A stretch of DNA of 64,000 nt. It comes from Lachnospiraceae bacterium. GTDB taxonomy: Bacteria; Bacillota; Clostridia; Lachnospirales; Lachnospiraceae. Position numbers and translations under genes: made by a program. The stretch covers positions 1 to 64,000 of the forward strand of contig JAILIS010000006.1 in NCBI GenBank assembly GCA_024695145.1. Reading direction: 5' to 3'. Each line of letters starts with the position of its first letter. The stretch's first letter is position 1. Of this stretch, positions 7,305 through 14,771 are shown piece after piece. The notes beneath the pieces are model-generated. The model ran no database searches. It was not told the origin of the DNA and saw nothing but the letters and a program-made list of their open reading frames with translations.

Positions 7305-8777
7305 TTCAGACCTTACCGTATTTTCCATATCCTCCACAGTACATACCGTATCGTGGAGGATATTTGCATTTCTGATACTGTTTATCGCAGCGGGAACATC
7401 CACTTTCGATATCCGGGACATTCTGTCGGCCATCTTGAAATCATCATCGGCAACAAGTGAAGGATCGATCGCTTTAAGAACGCTTCCGACAAATTTATAC
7501 GGGCTTGCCGTTGATATGATGACCGATCCGGCAGGTGACTTATCTTTGTATTGCAGTCCCGCATACGCGGCAACGGCCGTATGCGGATCGAGAACGTATC
7601 CGGAACGCTCATAATATCTTCTGATCGTGTCGGCGACCTGCTCTTCCGTCGCAAATATCCCCGTAAAATCAGCCATCTTCGACCTTGCGGATGAACTTAC
7701 GGTATATACACCTTTTTCGGTAAGATCCCGCATCAGTTTTGCACACTCTTTATGATCACCGTCAAGGCTGTGATAGATCAGCCTCTCTAAATTGCTAGAG
7801 ATCAGTATGTCCATAGACGGTGAAGTCGTCAGTATAAAATCACGTCGTCTGTCATAAGTCCCTGTTTCAAAAAAATCATAGAGCACTTTGTTCTCATTGG
7901 ACGCGCATATCAGTTTCCCTATATTAAGTCCCATCTGCTTTGCATAATACGCAGCAAGTATGTTTCCGAAATTACCTGTCGGAACAACAAAATCAAGGGC
8001 ATCTCCTTCTTTTATGGCGCCCTCTCCGATCATTTTGATGTATGCGTAAAAGTAGTATGCGACCTGGGGAAACAGTCTTCCTATATTGATGGAATTGGCA
8101 GAAGAAAAACGATATCCGTGCTTCAGAAGATCCTCTTTTAGCGCATCGTCGTTGAACATCTTCTTTACGCCGCTCTGGCAGTCGTCAAAGTTACCTTTTA
8201 CTCCGATGACTTTTGTATTACCGCCCTTCTGAGTGATCATCTGCAGCTCCTGGATCCGGCTGACGCCGCCCTTCGGATAGAATACGATGATCCGGGTGTC
8301 GCTAACATCGGAAAACGCCGCAAGAGCTGCCTTGCCTGTATCTCCGCTGGTCGCTGTCATGATAACGATCTTCTCTTTTATACCGTTTTTTGAAAGGCTT
8401 ACTTTTAACAGATGCGGAAGTATGGAAAGTGCCATATCCTTAAATGCGATAGTCGGCCCGTGAAACAGTTCGAGAAAATACTGGCCATCATGTTCGCACA
8501 GAGGTGCTATTAAATCGGTATCAAATTTGTCATCATATGCATTATCTATACAATACATAAGCTCTTCTTTTGAAAAATCGGTAAAGAAGAGCTTTAATAC
8601 CTCATATGCCGTCGCTTTGTATCCTTTTCCCACAAGCGAGGAAAGCTTAACATCAAATTTCGGAATGTATTCGGGAACAAACAGTCCTCCGTCATCGGCC
8701 AGCCCTTTTATCACGGCCTCCGACGGGCTGTATTTTATCCCGGCATCCCCACGGGTACTAATATATTTAAGATCCAT
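7266..8777 (-). CDS. thrC: Threonine synthase
   Basis: PLP enzyme converting O-phosphohomoserine to threonine and phosphate. The 503-residue protein has the ThrC layout: an N-terminal YISTRGDAG segment, the PLP lysine in PTIAFKDMA, and the TSGDTGKAAL and GNFGNILAAY cofactor and phosphate loops. The ORF track opens at 8861, but ATG at 8777 is the start. It follows GAAGGAGAACTG and gives MDLKYISTRG, the normal N-terminus. The ATG overlaps the stop of the small membrane-protein gene as TGATG, so translation is coupled. It is the last gene of the long minus-strand run. Confidence 0.97.
   Translation of the reverse strand: MDLKYISTRGDAGIKYSPSEAVIKGLADDGGLFVPEYIPKFDVKLSSLVGKGYKATAYEVLKLFFTDFSKEELMYCIDNAYDDKFDTDLIAPLCEHDGQYFLELFHGPTIAFKDMALSILPHLLKVSLSKNGIKEKIVIMTATSGDTGKAALAAFSDVSDTRIIVFYPKGGVSRIQELQMITQKGGNTKVIGVKGNFDDCQSGVKKMFNDDALKEDLLKHGYRFSSANSINIGRLFPQVAYYFYAYIKMIGEGAIKEGDALDFVVPTGNFGNILAAYYAKQMGLNIGKLICASNENKVLYDFFETGTYDRRRDFILTTSPSMDILISSNLERLIYHSLDGDHKECAKLMRDLTEKGVYTVSSSARSKMADFTGIFATEEQVADTIRRYYERSGYVLDPHTAVAAYAGLQYKDKSPAGSVIISTASPYKFVGSVLKAIDPSLVADDDFKMADRMSRISKVDVPAAINSIRNANILHDTVCTVEDMENTVRSELGLTQIELHGSV
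7327..7363 (+). terminator. Perfect 11-bp inverted repeat, likely terminator of the CheX-like gene, inside thrC
   Basis: ATATCCTCCAC and GTGGAGGATAT form a perfect 11-bp stem with a 15-nt loop, followed by TTTGCATTT on the + strand. It begins 22 bp after the CheX-like stop, yet it lies in the coding sequence for the C-terminus of ThrC on the other strand. Confidence 0.6.
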
Positions 8778-8941
8778 CAGTTCTCCTTCTCGCCGGCAGA
8801 TACCGCACCTTCTTCCGCTGTGGCTTTGGCATCTTTCATCTCGCGAAGCTTTTTGCCGCAAAGAACGGCAACGACAATGACGGCTGCATTTGCAATTACA
8901 AGTATTAAATATGTCAGGAATGTATTAACGAATGTGATCAT
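8777..8941 (-). CDS. Small single-pass membrane protein upstream of thrC (54 aa)
   Basis: Too short for the ORF track. ATG at 8941 is preceded by GGAGGAAGAAA, and the frame is open for 54 codons to TGA at 8777-8779, overlapping the thrC ATG. The peptide has one long hydrophobic segment (about residues 5-27, FLTYLILVIANAAVIVVAV), then a basic stop-transfer stretch (GKKLREMKDAK) and a short acidic/alanine tail. That predicts an N-out, C-in membrane anchor. I do not recognise a function. The strong ribosome site, the coupling to thrC and the clean topology argue that it is real and not a leader by chance. Confidence 0.75.
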   Translation of the reverse strand: MITFVNTFLTYLILVIANAAVIVVAVLCGKKLREMKDAKATAEEGAVSAGEKEN

Positions 8942-8968
8942 TTTCTTCCTCCAGTCTTATGTATAATA

Positions 8969-9445
8969 TCATTGAACGGGCGTATCGTCCAGCAGATCCG
9001 ATGATAAAGCGGCTTCCACTGCCATTTTATCACATCTTTCGTTCTCCGGATTATCGGCATGTCCCTTTACCCATGTAAAAGTGACGTTATGCTCTTTCTT
9101 CGCATCAAGCAGCCGTTTCCACAGATCGGTGTTGAGTACGGGCTTTTTGTCTGATTTTTTCCAGCCGTTACTGATCCAGTTGTCTATCCATTTTTTGTTA
9201 AAAGCTTCTGTTACGTATTTACTGTCGGATATAACTTCGACATCACACGGCCTTGTCAGGCTCTCGAGTCCTATGATGACACCCATCAGTTCCATGCGGT
9301 TATTGGTTGTCTTTTTGTATCCGGCACTTTTCGTACGCTCATGAAGCTCACCTTTCGTGTCGACATACTGCAGTATAACGCCGTATCCTCCGGGCCCGTC
9401 GGGATTGCCTCTGGCACTGCCGTCCGTATATATTGTAACCTTCAT
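8969..9445 (-). CDS. rnhA: Ribonuclease HI
   Basis: Degrades RNA in RNA-DNA hybrids. The 158-residue protein is of normal length with the four acidic active-site residues: Asp in YTDGSARGNP, Glu in NRMELMG, Asp in VISDSKYV and Asp in ADNPENERCD, plus the catalytic-loop His in WVKGHADN. ATG at 9445 lies one base after the TAG stop of the MutS-like gene, so it is coupled to it. The pairing of an RNase H with a MutS-type ATPase suggests a shared role in nucleic acid maintenance, but that is inference. Confidence 0.96.
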   Translation of the reverse strand: MKVTIYTDGSARGNPDGPGGYGVILQYVDTKGELHERTKSAGYKKTTNNRMELMGVIIGLESLTRPCDVEVISDSKYVTEAFNKKWIDNWISNGWKKSDKKPVLNTDLWKRLLDAKKEHNVTFTWVKGHADNPENERCDKMAVEAALSSDLLDDTPVQ

Positions 9446-9446
9446 A

Positions 9447-11102
9447 CTAATCCATCCATTTTCCGGTTGTTTTGTATCTGTTTACAAGTTCATCCGCCGC
9501 ATTCACTATCCCGGGATCAAATCCGAGCATCGACAGAAGTCTTATTGCATTTGTTGTGTCACTGATGCCCTTTTGCAGTAAATAGGGGAACGTCACGTTA
9601 TTACCGTCTATCACCTCGGTAAAGTGATAACAGTCCATATAATCTTTCAGCATATAAGCAAGTTCAAGATCATGCGTTGCAGCAAAACACATTACCGTAG
9701 GTGCGCAAAGGGATCTGAGTATAACATTGCTTGCAGCTATCCTCTCTATCGTATTCGTACCTCGCAGAACTTCATCGATAATGCACAGACAATCGCCGTC
9801 CTTTGCACTTTCGCATATTCTGCGGATGGACTTGGCCTCTACGACGTAATAGCTCTCACCGCCGAGAAGATTGTCGGAAAGCGCCATCGATGTATAGATC
9901 GTATATGCGGCAGTCTCGAATTTATCGGCAAATGCGATACCGAGGCTTCTTGCAAACAGAACGTTCAGCCCGACCGCCTTCAGGAATGTTGATTTGCCCG
10001 ATGCATTTGAACCGGTCAGTATAATGCCTCTTGACGCCTTAAGGTCGTTTGCAACGGGATCATGCCTCGTAAGAGGATGATAAATACCCTTTGCATCGAT
10101 CTTCCTGCTTTCCGTGATCACTGCCCGGCAGAATTTTTTCGGTATCAGAAAAGACGCAACGGAAATAAGCGCATCAACCTTGCCTATATCGGCATATATC
10201 GACAGAAGTGGTCCGATCTGTTCTTTCAAGCGGCTGATCTTAATGCTGTAAACGATAAGATCGATATGCGTGATCATCCTCACATAATCGAAAATGATCG
10301 ATAAAGGATCAGATGTCGTCTGATCCTTATACGGGATAAGAAAATCACCCTTCTGCAGTCTGAACAGCATTTCGTATCTGTCAAAATCAGGGCATCCGTT
10401 TTCACGAAGCTTTTTGGCACATGCTATCATTTTAAGTGCAAGTGCCAGGCCTTTGAGATTTTCATCCATCACGGCCTTTCCCGAAAAGTATGACCCTATA
10501 CATATCGTGATCATAACGATCGCGGCGATCGTCCCGGCAACGGGTGATACGGCTATGAAACAGACGGCTGCGATCAGAAGTAGCACCGGTATCACATCGG
10601 CTATCGGATTTCTGACCCTTGCATCCTCAAGTTTTTCAACCAGTTCGAATTCGTCACAGTCTTCATGTTTCCCGTAAGAATCCAGTATATACATAAGCTC
10701 GATCGTATTATCCCGGTCATCGATGTAACGCTGTATCATATCATGGATAACGGAACTCTTTTGTGTATCCTTCGGCAGGATCCTGAAAAAACAGTACAGC
10801 ATGTCCTCACCGCATGAAGTCAGGCACCTGTTCATACGGCTGTAAATATCCTTCAGTCCGAGATCATTAACCGTAATATCATCCGGATAAAAATCTTCCG
10901 GAAAAGATCTTCGTATATATTCAAATAATGCGGGGTTCTTTTCAAATGGCTTATGATCCGAAAGTGTAGTTTCACTGCTTCCGAAACTGTTTTTAATCCT
11001 CTCCCGTCTTTTCAGGCGGCGTTTCTTTTCCCTTGAATAGCCCGTGAAGAAAAGAAGCACTGCAAGAAGCCAGAAAAGTATCCAAAAAACTGCTGTTCCC
11101 AT
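9447..11102 (-). CDS. Membrane-anchored MutS-family ATPase (MutS C-terminal domain protein)
   Basis: 551 residues. The C-terminal 200 carry a MutS ATPase: Walker A GSNASGKST near residue 360, Walker B in LCIIDEVLRGTNT and an ATHDLELA switch. The mismatch-recognition domains of true MutS are missing. The protein begins with a transmembrane segment (about residues 4-20, VFWILFWLLAVLLFF) followed by a basic KKRRLKRR stretch. A further hydrophobic pair lies near 170-205. It therefore resembles the small MutS-related proteins of Clostridia, which are not shown to act in mismatch repair. It is packed between the amidohydrolase (3-bp gap) and rnhA. Confidence 0.87.
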   Translation of the reverse strand: MGTAVFWILFWLLAVLLFFTGYSREKKRRLKRRERIKNSFGSSETTLSDHKPFEKNPALFEYIRRSFPEDFYPDDITVNDLGLKDIYSRMNRCLTSCGEDMLYCFFRILPKDTQKSSVIHDMIQRYIDDRDNTIELMYILDSYGKHEDCDEFELVEKLEDARVRNPIADVIPVLLLIAAVCFIAVSPVAGTIAAIVMITICIGSYFSGKAVMDENLKGLALALKMIACAKKLRENGCPDFDRYEMLFRLQKGDFLIPYKDQTTSDPLSIIFDYVRMITHIDLIVYSIKISRLKEQIGPLLSIYADIGKVDALISVASFLIPKKFCRAVITESRKIDAKGIYHPLTRHDPVANDLKASRGIILTGSNASGKSTFLKAVGLNVLFARSLGIAFADKFETAAYTIYTSMALSDNLLGGESYYVVEAKSIRRICESAKDGDCLCIIDEVLRGTNTIERIAASNVILRSLCAPTVMCFAATHDLELAYMLKDYMDCYHFTEVIDGNNVTFPYLLQKGISDTTNAIRLLSMLGFDPGIVNAADELVNRYKTTGKWMD

Positions 11103-11105
11103 AGA

Positions 11106-12392
11106 TCATTCCCTGTATTTGTTTATCAGCTCATTTGCCTTGGCGTATATTTCCTCAGGATCCATACCTACATTGTATTTTCCGTCTTCATAAAGAATTT
11201 TGCCGTTGACCATTGTCATTTTGACATTGGTTTTGCTGCCGGAGTATACGATATTATCGACTATATTGTTAAGCGGCTGCATGTTGGGCTGATGAAGATC
11301 TATCATTATGATATCGGCCTTCTTACCCACTGAAAGTGTATCGCAGTCTTTAAGATTCATACATGCACTTCCGTTCACGGTCGCCATCTTTAATACCTCT
11401 GCAGGTACAACGGCTGCCGCATCCATATCGTGCAGTTTTGCAAGCCCCGTTACAAGGAACATTTCACGGAACATGTCAAGACAGTTGTTGGATGAAGGGC
11501 CGTCTGTTCCGATCGCCACTCTTATCCCGTTGTTTAAATATTTGGATATCGGAGCGATCCCGCTTGCCAGTTTTGTATTTGATCCCGGATTGGTCACGAC
11601 AGTAAGATCATGAGCTTTGAATATCTCTATGTCTTCATCGGAAAAATATACACAATGATAACCGCCGCCTCCGTATTTGAACATATCCATGCTCTCAAAC
11701 AGCTGCGTGGGTGTCATACCGTGCCGTTCAATACATTCGTCCACTTCTTTTTTCGTTTCGGAATTGTGTGTAAATACCGGTGAAGAATATTTGTGTGCTA
11801 TCTCGCTTATCGATTCAAGCAATTCCCTTGTACATGTGTATTCCGCATGAAAACCTATAAAATAGCTCGAAAATCCGTTGTTCTTGTTAAGCACCTTGAA
11901 TCTTCTCTCAACTTCCGAAAGAGACGGTCCGAACTTATTGATATCACAACAGCCCACATATCGGATCCCCATTTCTTCACATGCTCTCGACACTTCATCG
12001 GGATTCATATACATATCAAATACCGCCGTAATACCGCCACTGACGTATTCGAGTACCGCAAGCTTTGTAAACTCGTACATATCTTCCGCGGTAAGTTTTG
12101 CTTCAAGAGGAAATATCTTTGTCGACAGCCAGTCCCACAGCGGCATGTCATCCGCATATGATCTCATCCCCGTCATGGGCGAATGTGTATGCGCATCTTT
12201 AAATCCGGGCATAAGGACATTGCCTTCGCAGTTGATACTTCTGTCAAACGATATACCCTTCCCGGAGATATCATTATCACTTACCGCCGGGCCGGCGTAA
12301 CTTATCTTATCTTCGTCAACCCATATCTCTCCGTCATATAGCGTGCATCCGTTTTCCATTGAAAGTATGCGTGCATTATAAAGTCTTATCAT
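11106..12392 (-). CDS. Amidohydrolase of the MTA/SAH-deaminase (TrzF/SsnA-like) group
   Basis: A 428-residue metal-dependent hydrolase of the aminohydrolase superfamily. Metal ligands can be placed: HxH in KDAHTHSP, His in FHAEYTC, a further histidine in FTHNSE and Asp in GTDGPSSNN. Within the superfamily the MPLWDWL and LDMFREMFL segments match the adenosine-derivative and cytosine deaminases such as MtaD. Beside cytidine deaminase and purine nucleoside phosphorylase a nucleobase or nucleoside deaminase is the natural reading. The exact substrate cannot be told from sequence alone. ATG at 12392 follows GGAGGATCATA. Confidence 0.85.
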   Translation of the reverse strand: MIRLYNARILSMENGCTLYDGEIWVDEDKISYAGPAVSDNDISGKGISFDRSINCEGNVLMPGFKDAHTHSPMTGMRSYADDMPLWDWLSTKIFPLEAKLTAEDMYEFTKLAVLEYVSGGITAVFDMYMNPDEVSRACEEMGIRYVGCCDINKFGPSLSEVERRFKVLNKNNGFSSYFIGFHAEYTCTRELLESISEIAHKYSSPVFTHNSETKKEVDECIERHGMTPTQLFESMDMFKYGGGGYHCVYFSDEDIEIFKAHDLTVVTNPGSNTKLASGIAPISKYLNNGIRVAIGTDGPSSNNCLDMFREMFLVTGLAKLHDMDAAAVVPAEVLKMATVNGSACMNLKDCDTLSVGKKADIIMIDLHQPNMQPLNNIVDNIVYSGSKTNVKMTMVNGKILYEDGKYNVGMDPEEIYAKANELINKYRE

Positions 12393-12412
12393 TATGATCC
12401 TCCATTCCTAAG

Positions 12413-12829
12413 TTAAAGATTATCCGGACCGAAACTGTCCGGGAACAGCTCTTCAAATGTATATTTACGGTAATCCGAAACGGATCTTGCCACTGCTACC
12501 GTAAATGTCGCCGGGTCTGCGAATTCCCTCATGACCTGACGGCATATCCCGCAAGGATATGCATAGTCCGACAGCTCATCCGTTTCGTCGGACGAGCCTC
12601 CGCATACGGCTATTGCAACCAGATCTTTATGCCCGGACGCTACGGCTGTAAAAATCGCAACTCTTTCCGCACATACCGTCGCACCGTACGATGCGTTCTC
12701 AATATTTGTCCCGGTAATAATGCTGCCGTCACGGCACAGTACGGCCGCGCCCACCATATAATGAGAATACGGGCTGTAGCTGTTTTGCCTTGCCGAAAAA
12801 GCACATTCGATCAGTTTCTTTAAATCCAT
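12413..12829 (-). CDS. cdd: Cytidine deaminase
   Basis: Deaminates cytidine and deoxycytidine to uridine and deoxyuridine. The 138-residue protein is of normal size for the tetrameric form. It has the zinc site motifs TVCAERVAI (Cys and catalytic Glu) and PCGICRQV (two Cys), and an N-terminal NSYSPYSHYMVGAA substrate loop. The start ATG follows TAGGAGACAGC. It lies 8 bp after the BMP lipoprotein gene and 20 bp before the amidohydrolase, inside the nucleoside salvage block. Confidence 0.97.
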   Translation of the reverse strand: MDLKKLIECAFSARQNSYSPYSHYMVGAAVLCRDGSIITGTNIENASYGATVCAERVAIFTAVASGHKDLVAIAVCGGSSDETDELSDYAYPCGICRQVMREFADPATFTVAVARSVSDYRKYTFEELFPDSFGPDNL

Positions 12830-12837
12830 GCTGTCTC

Positions 12838-13944
12838 CTACTCAAAAGGGATGAACGTTACTTCGGTGTTGATCAGGCTGAGCTCCTCGCACGTTCCGAT
12901 ATCTGTCTTGTTGTACGGAACTATCATTCCGTCGGCAAGATGCGAATATACATAATCATAATTGGCCTGATCGAATTTTACAAATCTGGATGTTTCCATC
13001 GGCAGACATATACCGTTCGTCTTTGCAGTCAGATTGGTATCAACTCCTCCGGGGAAAGTCCCTTCAAAATAGGCTTTGACATCGTTGTATACAGCGGTCT
13101 TTATGTCTTTCATGGCCGATGTGATGACCGTTTCCGATTCGGAAGATTCGTCAACGTCTACTCCGATAACCTTTCCGTTGTGATTTTCTGCGGCGCGGAT
13201 AACGGAACGGGTAATGGAACCGCCGCAGGCAAATATAACCTCGGTGTCATCTTCATACCATGTGCCGGACAGATCTTCTATGGCCTGATCCTCACTGAAA
13301 GTATTCGTGTACGTATATCTGATATGAACGTTGACACCCATCTCTATAGCGGCATAATCGGCTCCCTGGACGAAGCCGTAACCGAATCTTATGATCGGAT
13401 CGACAGGTATACCCCCTACAAACCCGAGTCCTTTATATCCGTCCCTGACTGCAGCATAACCGGCAAGAAAGCCTGCCTGTTCCTCTGCAAACGATATGAC
13501 GGATACATTTTCGGCGATACGTGTTTCCGTATTTTCCTCATTATGCGGAGCACCGTCAATGAGGATAAAACACTGACCATCATATTTGTCCATTGCCTCA
13601 TATACCGGTACTTCAAGCATAGATCCCGGACACACGAAGATCTTCGCCTTGTTTGAATCCCCTCTTTTAAACTGTGCTATGATGCTATCGGTGGCGGTAC
13701 CCTCAGGCTGGTAGTTCTCACACGTTATACCGCTTTCCTCGGCATACTGCTTGACGCCCTCCCATGCGGCCTGGTTGAACGAATTGTCATCAACCGTACC
13801 ATAGTCCGTTACCACCACGACATCAACGGGTGTATCTTTTGCATTGCTGTTCTTATCCTTGCATCCGGCAAAAGACATGACTGTCAAAAGAGCCGCACCA
13901 AACAGCGCTGTGGTTTTTCTGATCTTTTTGAAATTCACGGTCAT
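12838..13944 (-). CDS. BMP-family (PnrA-like) nucleoside-binding lipoprotein
   Basis: 368 residues beginning with a basic n-region, a hydrophobic core and the lipobox SFAGC, so the mature protein should be lipid-anchored outside the membrane. The body is a periplasmic-binding fold of the BMP/Med/PnrA family (DYGTVDDNSFNQAAWEG, GFVGGIPVDPIIRFGYGFVQG, IFACGGSI, GVDVDES). Members characterised so far bind purine nucleosides and feed an ABC importer. No ATPase or permease gene lies beside it here. It shares ATGA with the end of purine nucleoside phosphorylase, which supports a nucleoside ligand. Confidence 0.93.
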   Translation of the reverse strand: MTVNFKKIRKTTALFGAALLTVMSFAGCKDKNSNAKDTPVDVVVVTDYGTVDDNSFNQAAWEGVKQYAEESGITCENYQPEGTATDSIIAQFKRGDSNKAKIFVCPGSMLEVPVYEAMDKYDGQCFILIDGAPHNEENTETRIAENVSVISFAEEQAGFLAGYAAVRDGYKGLGFVGGIPVDPIIRFGYGFVQGADYAAIEMGVNVHIRYTYTNTFSEDQAIEDLSGTWYEDDTEVIFACGGSITRSVIRAAENHNGKVIGVDVDESSESETVITSAMKDIKTAVYNDVKAYFEGTFPGGVDTNLTAKTNGICLPMETSRFVKFDQANYDYVYSHLADGMIVPYNKTDIGTCEELSLINTEVTFIPFE

Positions 13945-14771
13945 AAAGCTCCAATCCTGGCAATTGTTTCACGTACAAGCTGTTTGAACAGCGGAGCGGC
14001 TTTTGCTGCCGCTTCCTGTACTTCATCGTGAGTAAGCGGTACGGGCGATATTCCGGCCGCAAGATTGCATACACAGGAAACGGCACATATCTTCATACCC
14101 ATATGGTTGGCAGCGATAGCTTCAACAACGGTACTCATTCCGACCGCATCGACTCCGAGCTTTCCGAGCATCTTTATCTCGGCAGGGCTTTCAAACGACG
14201 GTCCGGTAAGCTGTGCATACACACCCTTTTGTATAGTAATGTTATAATCATTTGCCACATCAGAGATGATATCAACAAGAACAGGATTATATACATGGGA
14301 CATGTCGGGAAATCTCGTTCCGATCTCATCAATATTTGGACCTATAAGCGGATTGGGTGCAAAGATCGATATATGATCCGTAAGCACCATAAAATCGCCC
14401 GCTTTGAAATCACGGTTGATACCTCCCGATGCATTTGTCAGGAACAGATATTCGGCCCCCATCATTTTCATGAGCCGGACAGGCAACACTACATCCTCGA
14501 TGGGATAACCCTCATAATAGTGCACCCTTCCCTGCATACATACAACGGGAACACCTTCGACATATCCGAACACAAACTGTCCCGCGTGTCCAGGGACCGT
14601 TGACTGTGGGAAGCCTTCTATCTCGCTGTAAGAAAGAGTGGCTGTAACTTCCATATCTTCGGCAAACTTTCCCAGTCCGGAACCGAGTACAAGAGCAACT
14701 TTCGGTTCAAAATCAATCTTCTTTTTTACGCATTCATGGCAGCGCATGAGCTTTTCATATACTTTGTTCAT
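13941..14771 (-). CDS. Purine nucleoside phosphorylase (trimeric type)
   Basis: Phosphorolysis of (deoxy)inosine and (deoxy)guanosine to base and (deoxy)ribose-1-phosphate. The 276-residue protein carries the type-2 PNP motifs LGSGLGKFAE, TVPGHAGQF and MQGRVHYYEGY, the ribose/phosphate loop LTNASGGIN and the base-site region with ESPAEIKML and GMSTVVEA. ATG at 14771 follows GGAGGAAAG. Its start lies 17 bp inside the 3' end of the second hybrid kinase, an arrangement that ties signalling and nucleoside salvage genes into one transcript. Product deoxyribose-1-phosphate can flow to deoC after isomerisation. Confidence 0.96.
   Translation of the reverse strand: MNKVYEKLMRCHECVKKKIDFEPKVALVLGSGLGKFAEDMEVTATLSYSEIEGFPQSTVPGHAGQFVFGYVEGVPVVCMQGRVHYYEGYPIEDVVLPVRLMKMMGAEYLFLTNASGGINRDFKAGDFMVLTDHISIFAPNPLIGPNIDEIGTRFPDMSHVYNPVLVDIISDVANDYNITIQKGVYAQLTGPSFESPAEIKMLGKLGVDAVGMSTVVEAIAANHMGMKICAVSCVCNLAAGISPVPLTHDEVQEAAAKAAPLFKQLVRETIARIGAL

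Noticed and set aside
8778-8861. Longer start of thrC given by the ORF track
   Set aside because: It reads through the small membrane-protein gene. ATG at 8777 has its own SD and gives the normal ThrC N-terminus.
12790-13656. 288-residue plus-strand ORF
   Set aside because: It is the antisense shadow of cdd and the BMP lipoprotein, which have full motifs, SD sites and proper lengths on the minus strand.
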